Assembly (NCBI GenBank): GCA_016617855.1
Contig: JAECUM010092841.1
Coordinates: 124,001 to 188,000, forward strand
Direction of reading: 5' to 3'
Source: Megalonaias nervosa
Lineage: Eukaryota > Mollusca > Bivalvia > Unionida > Unionidae
DNA: 64,000 nucleotides
Positions 59,101 to 63,066 of the stretch are shown here, in pieces; positions within the stretch are counted from its first letter, which is position 1; each line of letters starts with the position of its first letter. Made by a program: the position numbers and the translations under genes. The notes beneath the pieces were generated by a model. That model made no database searches. It was not told the origin of the DNA and saw nothing but the letters and a program-made list of their open reading frames with translations.

Positions 59101-62100
59101 GGGGTTAAACAAAATGCCAATCATGTGTATATAAATTAAATATATTTTCCTAATTTCATGGTATTGGAGCATATAATTTTGCCAAATTATGCTGCTTTAA
59201 AAAGAATATAGAGATATGATAACTAGCTCATATTATTTTCTTTCACACTGTCATATATTCATTTGACCAGTTCAAGTACAATTGTTTTGAAATAAAACTG
59301 TTACTAATGGATTTCAAAAATTAGAAATTTTTATTTATTTTTGTTTTTGGATAAATTTTAGTCATTGGGTCATAAGTGTTACCATGTTGAATTATGAATG
59401 ATATTATAATGAAGAGATTATAACAAGGTCAAACTTTATATTGAAAAGACTAACTATCTACTGTAAAACTAAAATTTAGAAAGCATGCAGAATATTTACT
59501 AGCAGAGTTTCTTCTTTGAAGGATTTACTATTTTAGGTTATGTCTAACCTATCTGAAGTATTTTCTCATTTTATTTACTCCAGATGAGAAAGTACTTTCA
59601 CTGTAAAATTCTTTCTGCTACCCCATCCACCCAATATTTTACTGGAGTTAAGTTAAACTGGCAGAGAAACAAAAATTCAAATTAAGACTGAAGTAGTCTT
59701 AAACCGAACATTTCTGGATCATTTTATGTGTTAAACATTACTGATAAATATTCAGAACTGTGATTGAAAGGTCACATACACAACACTATTTCTAAACCAA
59801 GTATGCTGTAAAATAACCAACCATGTGCTGTTTGCAACGAGACATATGAATTTATGTGCAGGCACTAAGCAAAGTTGCATTCATGCCAATGAAATAATAC
59901 TGTATTAATGTAATTATTCCATAATTCCACACCTATGGACAAGTCATTAACTAATCCTATTATGCACTTTTCACTTAACTGCAAACAAGAAGGAATTAAA
60001 AAAAAAATTTCTATTCCAAAGCTATACCTGTCCAGTCATGTGGGTTTGTCCTTTTGTGCTTTTGTGTGGTCCTATTGAACCACATATTCAGAAGAACTGT
60101 TACGACTGTGATTAGGTGCATGAGATTTTTATGGCTGTGATTAGGTACATGAGATTGTTATGGCTGTGATTAGGTGCATGAGGTTGTTATTGTTACGATT
60201 AGGTGCATGAAAATTGTTATGGCTATGATTAGGTGCATGAGATTGTTATGCCTGTGACTGGGTGCATGAGCTTGTTATGGCTGTGATTAGGTACATGAGA
60301 TTATTATGGCTGTGATTGGGTGCATGAGATTGTTACGGCTGTGATTAGGTGCATAATAGTATGTTGAATGATATGTTGCATTAACATAAACTGAACCAAT
60401 GCTCCCTTTGAAAATACCAAATGTGTAAGAATGAATATTTGAACATACGATTTATAATTTCACATTTCCATTCCAAGGCCAGTCTGCGAGCAAGGGTTGT
60501 CTTTCCTGCTCCTGGTTTCCCAATTATGATGAAACATGTTGGTTTTGAATGAAGATATCTCAACTCAGTCTGAAAAATAAATATTACAACGTAAAAATCA
60601 TAAACTAATCATATATTACATGTTCCTCTGTTTCAAAAACAAAGTACACAAATTGTTATTGCATAGCCTGAAGCACAACATAAATTTACTGAATACATCT
60701 TTATGTCACCAAATTGATCTTTCACTGTTTCTGACCTTCAGAGCAGAGTGTAAATATGGCTTCCACCATGTAGGGGTGTCATAGTTACTTGGATAGCTGG
60801 CCAAGTTACAGTGCATAACATCAATCTTAACTGATTAAAGATATTCCTGGCCAATACAGAAGTCTTTTTAACACATGTAAAACCAAGTTAAAAAATTTCG
60901 TTATTTATTTAACAGTAGATGTCCTGCTTTCAAATGCAATAGAAGTTATAGTCTGCATGCTTGGCCATCCAATACAGTATATGCATAGTATATGCATAGT
61001 ATGTAAATTGTATCTTTGATATACCACTAATTGTATACATTTTACAATAGAATGAAACTTGGCAAGCAATGTCTTCTTGCAATGAAAAATTGATATATTT
61101 CATGGGGTGGGTGGGTGTGTGTGTGTGTGTGTGTGACTAATGACAAAATAAAAAGATTTTCATATACACAAAAAACAAATGTTTTGTTTCATTTTATCTC
61201 TCTTGTCTGATTTTTGCACCCCATTTCTTCACTGTCAATGGGCAGTTCTCACACATACCTTGCGCTGGCTATGATACATAAATACATACATATACTCATG
61301 TCCCAATACTGACAAATCCCAGCTGGGGACCTAGACAATTCATGTGTAACAAATCCTATGTTTGTAAGATAAAATATAAAAAGAGACACAAAAAATAACA
61401 GAAAGACAGACCGATTGAGAAAGAAAGAAACAGAAAGCGATAGAGTGAGAGACAGTAAGACCAAGATGGAGATACTGACCACCTGATGACAAAATCAGAA
61501 ATGTTTCAATATGTTTTATTACATATTTAGGATTGGGATTAGGCAACATGCCTTGGTTACACTTACCGAAACCTTAGTACATATCAGTATGACAAGACTT
61601 ACTGCTGATATGATGTAATTGAAGAAAGCTTTGTTCAGTGTACAAAGGCAAAGAGATATACCTCAAATATAGTTCAAAGCCTGAAAACTGAACTTGACTT
61701 AGGTCTTATTAATATACAGTCTCATATCAAATTTGGTTTAGATCTAAGAATTCTTTCCAAATATTACTTAACAAAAACTTTATTCCTTATCAATGAATGG
61801 AAAAATGTGACTAAATAGAAAATGAGGTTACAGGATGCATGGGTAACACTATATGCCTGCTTCAGTGCATATATTTGGGGAATAAGAAGACAAAGGCTAC
61901 TACCTCATCCTCATTGTATGGGTCATAATCGACTTTTCTGAGGAGTGCCTCTACTTCCGATGAATGATGTGATGCATCTGAAAGACTGACAGCTTCCATG
62001 GAGATTATTTGTGGAATGTTTCCTTCCTGATAACCTGTGATGCCACTGTCAGGAAAGCTCATCTGAGTGTTTTCTGCTTGCATCTCTATTTGCTCCCTTC

Positions 62101-62116
62101 CACCTGTCTCACGTGG
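2789..62116 (-). CDS. AK9: Adenylate kinase 9-like gene, 25 exons, both ends unresolved
   Basis: Overall span of a split gene; exons are listed separately. Joined exons give 3,144 coding bases (1,048 codons) with consistent phases and GT-AG borders throughout. Residues are numbered from the first codon of exon 1. Features in order: acidic N-terminus ending DYDPYNEDE; first P-loop GKPGAGKTT (about 88-96); second P-loop GPPLSGKTT (about 447-455); third core block GGWILDNFPRTR (about 721-732); long Glu-rich linkers between and after them. Animal AK9 proteins are multidomain nucleoside mono/diphosphate kinases that phosphorylate AMP, dAMP, CMP and dCMP in cytosol and nucleus. The stretches around P-loops 1 and 2 match my memory of vertebrate AK9, including 'NPRPYLLPP' before P-loop 2. 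Vertebrate AK9 is much longer (about 1,900 residues) with further C-terminal kinase domains, so the gene probably continues beyond the left edge. The assignment is from motif recognition, not alignment. Confidence 0.9.
3330..3447. repeat. ~25-bp minisatellite, ~4-5 copies
   Basis: Units resemble 'atacagtgtatcaaaataat'. Inside AK9 intron 24. Confidence 0.7.
3617..3821. repeat. ~30-bp minisatellite carrying donor-like motifs, 7 copies
   Basis: Unit 'cagcaatgggcctgatc' plus 'cgacacttacat'. On the AK9 strand six of the seven copies contain the exact hexamer GTAAGT. The array sits about 240 bp inside intron 24, downstream of exon 24's own GTAAGT donor. Confidence 0.85.
4063..4240 (-). CDS. AK9: AK9 exon 24, helical segment
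   Basis: Acceptor AAATTTCAG, donor GTAAGT, phase 0 in, phase 1 out. Encodes KIPDGPEMEEYKEKRKHF, DLELQNILATLSGGTSL and DPIAVEIENRKVEEMLEE, then VTQTMER. Amphipathic helices; no catalytic motif recognised. Confidence 0.9.
5040..5192. mobile_element. MITE family A, copy 2 (truncated)
   Basis: Begins 'taccatatatgctggcttg' and has the inner palindrome 'cagatctgccatc ... ggcagatctg'. The distal arm of the family is missing after 'cacagacctgataagc'. Confidence 0.7.
6319..6720. repeat. 86-bp tandem repeat, ~4.6 copies
   Basis: Unit begins 'aatacccttttcccaaatta' and contains 'catggtctagatgtattat'. Successive starts at 6319, 6405, 6491 and 6577 are exactly 86 bp apart, and the copies are nearly identical; the last is diverged. 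Inside intron 23. Confidence 0.92.
6850..6890 (-). CDS. AK9: AK9 exon 23, 41-base micro-exon
   Basis: Acceptor TCTTTTGCAG, donor GTAAGC, phase 1 in, phase 0 out: GEDGVKFEKPQDSE. Strong borders and frame match with exons 22 and 24. Confidence 0.8.
6963..7017. repeat. (AT)n microsatellite
   Basis: About 27 perfect AT units in AK9 intron 22's neighbour, intron 22/23 boundary side, just right of exon 23. Confidence 0.95.
7586..7806. mobile_element. MITE family A, copy 3 (full, 221 bp)
   Basis: Best-preserved copy. Left end 'taccatctatactcattta', right end 'ataagtgagtacatatggta': inverted repeats of about 38 bp with scattered mismatches. Inside are a hairpin on each side and a short central segment ('ttgattactcatagcaaac'). 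Inside intron 22. Confidence 0.82.
8018..8083 (-). CDS. AK9: AK9 exon 22
   Basis: 66 bases, acceptor AACATAG, donor GTACAT, phase 1 at both ends: EYTSRTDVIPDLKSPAFL, then EKKR. It is less acidic than its neighbours; 'VIPDLKSP' may begin a structured element. Confidence 0.78.
8921..8971 (-). CDS. AK9: AK9 exon 21, small acidic/Thr linker exon
   Basis: 51 bases, acceptor CCTTGCAG, donor GTATGC, phase 1 at both ends: EEGSEPDAAKTETTTDS. Continues the linker between the third core block and the segment in exon 24. Confidence 0.78.
9607..9695. repeat. (GT)n microsatellite
   Basis: About 44 GT units, inside AK9 intron 20. It explains the Cys-Val / Thr-His open frames on both strands. Confidence 0.97.
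9700..11970. other. Left part of intron 20, no gene seen
   Basis: AT-rich intron sequence with a C10 run at 9861-9870. No coding or repeat structure recognised. Confidence 0.6.
11977..12018 (-). CDS. AK9: AK9 exon 20, 42-base micro-exon
   Basis: Acceptor AGTACTAG, donor GTATTT, phase 1 at both ends: AIPDSPAMSAKVPQ. It is supported only by the frame match with exons 19 and 21 and good borders. Confidence 0.6.
12653..12938. repeat. 47-bp minisatellite, ~6 copies
   Basis: Unit 'aaaagtgtactgggaagtc' then 'tactcaaatgtatacaggt'. Copies differ by only one to three bases, so the array is young or homogenised. Intron 19. Confidence 0.92.
13385..13515. repeat. ~48-bp tandem repeat, ~2.5 copies
   Basis: Unit 'taaacttgattacaaactta' plus 'aagcaattaacacatag'. 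Intron 19. Confidence 0.75.
13808..13960 (-). CDS. AK9: AK9 exon 19, acidic linker
   Basis: 153 bases, acceptor TACTTCAG, donor GTCAGC, phase 1 at both ends. Encodes AEQHEGEEENEEGEEGGG, EEEHVSEPPAELGEEAEP and EVEEKEEPPEEEPPK. Almost purely Glu/Pro/Gly. If unspliced, the frame would stop 13 codons later at 13773. Confidence 0.82.
14067..14097. repeat. (CA)n microsatellite
   Basis: About 15 CA units close to AK9 exon 19, on its upstream side. Confidence 0.93.
14586..15258. repeat. 66-bp minisatellite, ~10 copies
   Basis: Unit includes 'tactatgataaatgtaacag' and 'attatcactgtcacatcac'. 'tactatga' recurs at 14626, 14692, 14758 and 14824, exactly 66 bp apart, then with variable length. Overlapping open frames here are a by-product of the in-frame period. 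Intron 18. Confidence 0.9.
15397..15426 (-). CDS. Candidate 30-base micro-exon between AK9 exons 18 and 19
   Basis: Flanked by TTAG and GTACTA, and it would be phase 1 at both ends, keeping the frame: AQRMKTNKTA. It is short, not acidic, and has a poor acceptor tract, so it may be chance. It is not counted in the AK9 model. Confidence 0.2.
15845..16010. repeat. Short repeat with 'cacctgtcttgaaagacca'
   Basis: Two similar segments ('cacctgtcttaaaagacca' near 15877, 'cacctgtcttgaaagacca' near 15950), possibly remnants of a DNA transposon. Intron 18. Confidence 0.4.
16234..16337 (-). CDS. AK9: AK9 exon 18, charged coiled-coil linker
   Basis: Acceptor TTTTTTGTAAAG, donor GTAAGC, phase 2 in, phase 1 out: RKAEEERLRAEEEAKRLA, then EEERRRKLEEEGGEED. 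It continues the RKRRQEEEERR helix of exon 17 in the same heptad-like register across a 9.7-kb intron. Confidence 0.88.
16604..17640. repeat. ~24-bp minisatellite, about 1.04 kb, ~42 units
   Basis: Unit 'tttctgattagtccaaata' with variable fillers (ataag, catgt, ccatacat). On the AK9 strand each intact unit reads CTAATCAG, with about 25 exact copies. The array lies 267 bp upstream of the exon 18 acceptor in intron 17. Confidence 0.93.
17722..17748. repeat. Short AT-rich microsatellite
   Basis: An imperfect (AT)n run next to the 24-bp array. Confidence 0.75.
17815..18260. repeat. Mollusc-type dispersed repeat
   Basis: Contains 'caggggccgtaactccatt', 'ataccacatttggtttcaat', 'gggatggatgaacatggg' and two 'gacatga' stretches. 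This word order (gene-poor 'ggccataactc' block, then 'ggatggacgaacatgg') is familiar to me from bivalve and gastropod genomes. Family name not known. Confidence 0.5.
20388..20427. repeat. (CT)n microsatellite
   Basis: About 20 CT units inside the 6.25-kb element. Confidence 0.95.
21454..22092 (-). pseudogene. SWIM zinc-finger protein fragment, transposon-associated, broken
   Basis: Two open frames (22092-21886 and 21870-21454) are in the same reading frame, separated by one TAG stop (21886-21888) and five codons. The first part reads LRDIPMGIFQVKQAPKYTNE, then DFPGLLDVKIQSRHSRNKI. The second has RWYCTCKVGARVVGCCAHVS. The C-x-C ... G-C-C-x-H spacing is a SWIM zinc finger. The end (HLKDASSIPEYE) resembles the C-terminus of large families of transposon-linked SWIM proteins in cnidarians, molluscs and insects. 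A further frame at 22337-22149 (MKTFQTDIKSLVQNVKK ...) may be an upstream piece but is in another frame. No DDE catalytic block recognised. Confidence 0.65.
23030..23115. repeat. Trinucleotide (TTA/GTA)n tract
   Basis: Runs of att/gta/agt triplets ('attattattattagtagtag'), inside the 6.25-kb element. Confidence 0.8.
23340..24215. repeat. Diverged tandem duplication, ~410-470 bp units
   Basis: Two copies share 'cccactgtttgga', 'tttctaatttcagtaatt' and 'cgcttcacaacactggttcc' in the same order (23340-23760 and 23815-24215). They are internal to the 6.25-kb element. Confidence 0.75.
26000..26230 (-). CDS. AK9: AK9 exon 17, third kinase core block
   Basis: Acceptor TTTTTGTGCAG, donor GTCAGT, phase 2 at both ends. 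Encodes HGGWILDNFPRTRDQWNV, GVLPDDVVVLKDSGDPAG and FLMKRYYFMNKEKIDEKI, then a basic/acidic helix (RKRRQEEEERR). GG(W)xLDxFPRTRxQ is the adenylate kinase core strand with the conserved Arg present. 'PDDVVVL' is the following strand. Confidence 0.94.
26630..27360. mobile_element. Inverted-repeat transposon relic, family C copy 1
   Basis: Shares 'accatggt.ta..aaaaataa', 'caacaaaatgcca' and 'caattcaagtacaat.gtttt' in order with 58966-59425. Ends are worn ('ctctgattatacaattg' on the left, 'gaaaagtgttataatggtt' on the right). Fills much of intron 16. Confidence 0.55.
27537..27605 (-). CDS. AK9: AK9 exon 16
   Basis: Acceptor TGTTTTAG, inferred donor TT|GTAGCT, phase 2 at both ends: FCRALDLKFDGHINSTWHP, then ISCL. 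An in-frame stop follows right after the donor, so splicing must occur here. The product joins smoothly to HGGWILDNFP in exon 17. Confidence 0.78.
27905..28136 (-). CDS. AK9: AK9 exon 15
   Basis: Acceptor CCCTCATAG, donor GTAAGT, phase 1 in, phase 2 out. Encodes VDTQSEHTEGTVEEKHPA, VMPEVDATHPEVIAIIENI, then KQPVTLPPEVYVEVLDTS and a charged end. 'L-P-P-E-V-Y-V-E-V-L' looks like an NMP-binding helix pattern opening the third kinase unit. Confidence 0.9.
28280..30270. other. Intron 14, no repeat or gene recognised
   Basis: AT-rich intron sequence of about 2 kb between exons 15 and 14. Nothing identifiable beyond short A/T tracts. Confidence 0.6.
30280..30471 (-). CDS. AK9: AK9 exon 14, acidic linker exon
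   Basis: 192 bases, acceptor AACATAG, phase 1 at both ends. Encodes DTRTTQEKDVSKSESEKK, then a Glu/Gly/Pro-rich stretch ending TADTTAPIAPQ. The donor I infer (CAAG|GTTTTA) is far from consensus, but it keeps the frame into exon 15 and reading on would quickly enter intron-like sequence. The right border is sounder than the left. Confidence 0.75.
30945..31110. repeat. ~62-bp tandem repeat, ~3 copies
   Basis: Units carry 'ctgattggatatcatcaaat' and 'cc..accaatcagatctcag'; each is itself partly palindromic (tctgattgg / ccaatcaga). Intron 13. Confidence 0.8.
31650..31868. mobile_element. MITE family A, copy 4 (full, 219 bp)
   Basis: Left end 'taccatctatacttgccta', right end 'agcaagtatatatggta'. 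Central 'aggaacaatcagtggaacaa' matches the family. Intron 13. Confidence 0.8.
31895..32250. mobile_element. Inverted-repeat transposon relic, family C, opposite orientation
   Basis: Starts 'tccctcattataatgtacc'. Its reverse complement matches the right end of the copy at 58966-59425 ('gtcattgggtc.ata.tgttaccat'). The far end is unclear (around 'accatggtttggtacataa'). Confidence 0.5.
32250..35090. other. Right-hand AK9 intron 13 body, no gene recognised
   Basis: About 2.8 kb of AT-rich intron. Plus- and minus-strand frames at 34058-34348 overlap each other and show no family motif. Confidence 0.55.
34521..34558. repeat. (AT)n microsatellite
   Basis: About 19 AT/TA units in intron 13. Confidence 0.93.
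35096..35146 (-). CDS. AK9: AK9 exon 13, acidic linker exon
   Basis: 51 bases, acceptor TTTGACTAG, donor GTAAGA, phase 1 at both ends: DEEDEKEGDKGEANEED. The composition and 1-1 phase match the neighbouring linker exons. Confidence 0.82.
35150..37530. other. Intron 12, no gene or repeat recognised
   Basis: AT-rich sequence of about 2.4 kb with short homopolymer tracts only. Confidence 0.55.
37537..37584 (-). CDS. AK9: AK9 exon 12, small helical linker exon
   Basis: 48 bases, acceptor CTGATAG, donor GTAGAT, phase 1 at both ends: ALLEEAQAKAQKEAE. It is in frame with exons 11 and 13 and continues the charged helix. Confidence 0.8.
38985..39026. repeat. (AAAC/AAAT)n microsatellite
   Basis: 'aaacaaataaacaa' units in intron 11. 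Confidence 0.85.
39160..40640. repeat. Mollusc-type 'gacctttgacc' repeat block
   Basis: Roughly 120-bp degenerate units carry 'ctgacctttgacctt', 'aaatcaataggt' and 'cagaaaccat.tttctt'. The first 500 bp hold related words ('ggtcatagtgacctagctc', 'gacagacagatggaaataaa'). I associate this block with mollusc genomes. Intron 11. Confidence 0.65.
41680..41960. repeat. Dispersed repeat with 'ctacaatccagccaa'
   Basis: 'gattgatggacatatggaca', 'ttgttctacaatccagccaa' and 'tgtctgaggaactgagct' match, in part, words at 39280-39730 in the same intron, so two members of one family lie 2 kb apart. Confidence 0.55.
41998..42160 (-). CDS. AK9: AK9 exon 11, charged helix after second P-loop
   Basis: Acceptor ATTATTGCAG, donor GTAAAA, phase 0 in, phase 1 out. 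It encodes VLDMDALIKPRLEEEKRK and a long Lys/Glu/Gln/Ala helix (AINQVKAKIKEQIEAEQ ...). This is the NMP-binding-side helix region, expanded into a predicted coiled coil. Confidence 0.9.
42760..44206. mobile_element. Inverted-repeat transposon, family B, diverged copy
   Basis: Left end 'caccagtccctccttaactc', flanked by TA; right end worn ('catgagttatctatacata ... gaagta'). The inside aligns by eye with 56268-57828 ('catttatgatgat', 'aacacaaatttca.ttgat', 'taaagta.tgcc'). About 1.45 kb, non-coding. Most of intron 10. Confidence 0.65.
44419..44599 (-). CDS. AK9: AK9 exon 10, second P-loop
   Basis: Acceptor TTCTTTCAG, donor GTATGT, phase 2 in, phase 0 out. It encodes SFLDKMYVLSSAEAMDKF, LKNPRPYLLPPQPRPPC and KIAVLGPPLSGKTTFSHL. 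NPRPYLLPP followed by Walker A GPPLSGKTT marks the second kinase domain of AK9. Confidence 0.94.
44845..45075. repeat. 34-bp minisatellite, ~7 copies, with 68-bp higher order
   Basis: Unit 'cccctcaagtacattcaata' plus 'gacaacagctttt' or 'gagaatagcattt'. The two unit types alternate over the middle of the array. Intron 9. Confidence 0.9.
45870..46010. repeat. Mollusc-type 'aaaggccataactcc' repeat fragment
   Basis: 'ttcccagcaaatctggttgt', 'agtgagcacattcattctta' and 'caaaggccataactccaag' form a recognisable dispersed-repeat phrase. Intron 9, near exon 9. Confidence 0.45.
46226..46467 (-). CDS. AK9: AK9 exon 9, interdomain segment
   Basis: Acceptor CTAACAG, donor GTATGA, phase 0 in, phase 2 out. 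It encodes QLMQRLNCFVLRPAAVPI, an acidic stretch (DPEEEELPEEIETEEL), then VGPRFRWRRSRWLRHCPVAL and HDGNIIPGKPDLAV. The R-x-R-W-x-R-S-x-W-x-x-x-CPV-x-L-x-D-G-N-I block is characteristic of AK9 between its first two kinase domains and is not found in single-domain adenylate kinases. Confidence 0.94.
47069..47920 (-). pseudogene. DIRS-like tyrosine-recombinase retrotransposon relic
   Basis: Minus-strand pieces follow the order RNase H, linker, recombinase of DIRS/Ngaro-type elements. RNase H-like: SGKWVLEELSPHINFLEE, then YGKTVLIMLDNLEVVGYL (47874-47608). Linker: 'NKLPTAMSPVLDSETWAS-DALAV'-like codons around 47600-47530. Then KMILIAPLKWDKSWVDDM (47423-47235), the 'ILIAP.W..SW..DLLDL' motif. Then a likely N-terminal recombinase stretch (47254-47069). 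Stops and frame changes throughout; no intact RT upstream. Inside intron 8. The identification is from memory of family motifs. Confidence 0.6.
47930..49235. other. Right part of intron 8
   Basis: May include more of the decayed retroelement upstream of the RNase H piece, but no reverse transcriptase motif was recognised. AT-rich otherwise. Confidence 0.4.
49240..49314 (-). CDS. AK9: AK9 exon 8, close of first domain
   Basis: Acceptor CTTTTTCAG, donor GTCTGC, phase 0 at both ends, 25 codons: DYMADHDQQYLIEMDAN, then QVAMMLFK. 'Q-Y-L-I-E-(L/M)' is the C-terminal strand of the first kinase unit. Confidence 0.91.
49330..50765. other. Left part of intron 7, no gene recognised
   Basis: AT-rich intron sequence; only short local repeats such as 'atgcatattaat' near 50711 and 50740. 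Confidence 0.55.
50771..50848 (-). repeat. tRNA-derived SINE-like fragment
   Basis: On the minus strand 'agatggttcagtggttt' fits an A box (TGGNNNAGTGG) and 'gccagatttgcaattgg' resembles an anticodon arm. The B box region ('gtgtggatttatagtc') is degenerate. It is a tRNA-like SINE head or a tRNA relic, not a functional tRNA. Confidence 0.4.
51409..51537 (-). CDS. AK9: AK9 exon 7, helical end of first kinase domain
   Basis: Acceptor TTTTAAAG, donor GTGAGA, phase 0 at both ends, 43 codons. It encodes GEDVIPELPAEVLERL, VSRPEDLQNQVEMQIRHY and KNNMLRILE. The 'L-V-x-R-P-E-D' signature matches the matching segment of vertebrate AK9. Confidence 0.92.
51726..51992. mobile_element. hAT-like MITE, 267 bp
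   Basis: Ends are CAGAGGTGCTGC(T/C)AGGAT and its reverse complement, about 18 bp with one mismatch. Both sides are flanked by the direct repeat ATTCCA (51720-51725 and 51993-51998). 5'-CAGAGGTG ends are typical of hAT elements, though their target duplication is usually 8 bp. Internal G/C-rich hairpin 'ggtggtcctccacc'. Intron 6. Confidence 0.75.
52837..52905 (-). CDS. AK9: AK9 exon 6, acidic linker
   Basis: Acceptor TGTTTTAG, donor GTAAGT, phase 0 at both ends, 23 codons. It starts PEKEGEEEEG and ends EEEESSQA; about two thirds of residues are Glu. It sits where vertebrate AK9 also has a Glu-rich insert. Confidence 0.88.
53050..53125. repeat. (AT)n(AC)n compound microsatellite
   Basis: About 28 AT units followed by AC units, in intron 5. 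Confidence 0.93.
53719..53826 (-). CDS. AK9: AK9 exon 5, lid-like region
   Basis: Acceptor ACTTTAG, donor GTATAT, phase 0 at both ends, 36 codons. It encodes IPDKDLERRRTGQKIDP, ISGEVYTEDIYKPEKPVKE. The R-R-x-G-x-x-x-D-P-x-[ST]-G-x-x-Y pattern is the lid segment that follows the core strand in adenylate kinases. Confidence 0.92.
54220..54400. repeat. ~54-58-bp tandem repeat, ~3 copies
   Basis: 'ggcaatggatt.atctatctg' recurs at 54242, 54296 and 54354 with 'ttgcc(c/t)agca' following. Intron 4. Confidence 0.8.
55352..55464 (-). CDS. AK9: AK9 exon 4, first-domain core strand
   Basis: Acceptor CCATACAG, donor GTAAAA, phase 1 in, phase 0 out. It encodes GYVLDDFPCLSEATIS, then DQLELIRNWKLKPDFIINLK. 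G-Y-x-L-D-D-F-P corresponds to the GFxLDGFPR core of adenylate kinases, with the Arg after FP replaced by Cys. 'KPDFIINL' is the strand preceding the lid. Confidence 0.92.
56268..57828. mobile_element. Inverted-repeat transposon, family B, 1,561 bp
   Basis: Ends are exact inverted repeats, 'caccactccctcgataactc' and 'gagttatcgagggagtggtg', each flanked by TA. Just inside, both ends have 'cgagtta' sub-repeats ('aagcgagtta', 'cgcgagttat'). The inside has no frame over 83 codons and no transposase motif, so it is a non-autonomous element. TA duplications and TCCCTCGNTAA-like ends suggest the pogo/Tigger branch of Tc1/mariner (inference). Intron 3. Confidence 0.85.
58641..58790 (-). CDS. AK9: AK9 exon 3, NMP-binding region
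   Basis: Acceptor TTTTTTTCAG, donor GTAGGT, phase 1 in and out. It encodes TELLQQAIEMNLELGQKC, then EILMKGEAIPEDMVIKM and LEDKVNSPEAAHHG. The 'G-x-x-IP-x-D-x-VI-x-x-(L/M)' pattern is the family's NMP-binding helix pair. The SPE..H.G ending leads into the GYVLDDFP block of exon 4. Confidence 0.92.
58966..59425. mobile_element. Inverted-repeat transposon, family C, ~460 bp
   Basis: Left end 'tacctctgcctcattataat', right end 'attataatgaagagatta': imperfect inverted repeats. The inside matches 26630-27360 and, inverted, 31895-32250. Non-coding. Intron 2. Confidence 0.65.
60088..60360. repeat. 29-bp minisatellite, ~9-10 copies
   Basis: Unit 'ggctgtgattaggtgcatga' plus 'gattgttat'. Ends about 90 bp from exon 2's donor, in intron 2. 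Confidence 0.92.
60449..60569 (-). CDS. AK9: AK9 exon 2, first P-loop
   Basis: Acceptor TTTTTCAG, donor GTATGT, phase 0 in and phase 1 out. It encodes TELRYLHSKPTCFIIIGKP and then GAGKTTLARRLALEW: a beta strand, a Walker A P-loop (GKPGAGKTT) and the start of the following helix. This is the ATP-phosphate-binding loop of the first adenylate kinase domain. Confidence 0.93.
61104..61134. repeat. (GT)n microsatellite
   Basis: GGGT units then about 9 GT units. Intron 1. Confidence 0.9.
61904..62116 (-). CDS. AK9: AK9 exon 1 (first exon found), residues 1-71
   Basis: Acceptor TTTTCAG at its right edge, donor GTAGTA at its left edge, phase 0 at both ends, 71 codons. The product is polar and acidic and ends VDYDPYNEDE, directly before exon 2's TELRYLHSKP. 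That junction resembles the N-terminus of vertebrate AK9 just before its P-loop. The good acceptor implies an upstream exon with the start codon, but an internal Met (in IEMQAENTQM) could be the start if transcription begins inside. I could not find an upstream exon between 62117 and 64000. Confidence 0.8.
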
Positions 62117-62276
62117 CTGAAAAGAATACAAAATAAATGGGAGGTAAAAATAGAATGAATGTAGTTTGTGGCATGGCACGGGTGCTTTTCTTCAACTTTT
62201 ATTGACGATTCTTGATGGGTAATGTGGATGGCTATGGAGAGTTATTGTTTAAACATATACCCCATTTTTCTATGTG

Positions 62277-62945
62277 AAACACTACATTAGGAATATACAC
62301 TCTTGGGAAGTCTGCCTATATGTGGAACGCTATATTAGGAATATACACTCTTGGGAAGTCTGCCTATATGTGGAATGCTACATTAGGAATATACACTCTT
62401 GGAAAGTCTGCCTATATGTGGAATGCCACATTAGGAATATACACTCTTGGGAAGTCTGCCTATATGTGGAATGCTACATTAGGAATATACACTCTTGGGA
62501 AGTCTGCCTATATGTGGAATGCTACATTAGGAATATACACTCTTGGGAAGTCTGCCTATATGTGGAATGCTACGTTAGGAATATACACTCTTGGGAAGTC
62601 TGCCTATATGTGGAATGCTACATTAGGAATATACAATCTTGGAAAGACTGCCTTTATGTGGAATGCGATATTAGGAATATACACCCTTGAGAAGACTGCT
62701 TATATGTGGAAAACTCCATTAGGAATATACACTCTTGGGAAGACTGCCTATTTGTGGAATGCTACATTAGAAATATACACTCTTGGGAAGACTGCCTATA
62801 TGTGGAATGCTATATTAGGAATATACACCCTTGAGAAGACTGCCTATATGTGGAAAACTCCATTAGGAATAATTACACTCTTGGGAAGACTGCCTATTTG
62901 TGGAATGCTACAATAGGAATATACAATCTTGGAAAGACTGCCTAT
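62277..62945. repeat. 48-bp minisatellite, ~14 copies
   Basis: Unit 'acattaggaatatacactct' plus 'tgggaagtctgcctatatg'. Period 48 leaves a 198-codon plus-strand frame with a 16-residue repeat (ATLGIYTLGKSAYMWN). The first seven copies are nearly identical; the right half differs by shared variants ('aagactgcc', 'gaaaactcc'), suggesting block duplication. Lies 160 bp upstream of AK9 exon 1. Confidence 0.94.
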
Positions 62946-63066
62946 GGAGACTGATGTGCACCAGATACCAGATGACACAGCATCTGATAGCCAAATAAAC
63001 TACATGTAATTTGAGGTATATTAAAACATGGATTGTTCAGACTCGAATTAAGCCAGTAAGAAAACT

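Noticed and set aside
62320..62916. 198-codon plus-strand open frame with 16-residue repeats
   Set aside because: It is a by-product of the 48-bp minisatellite; a period divisible by three keeps several frames open and no other coding signal is present.
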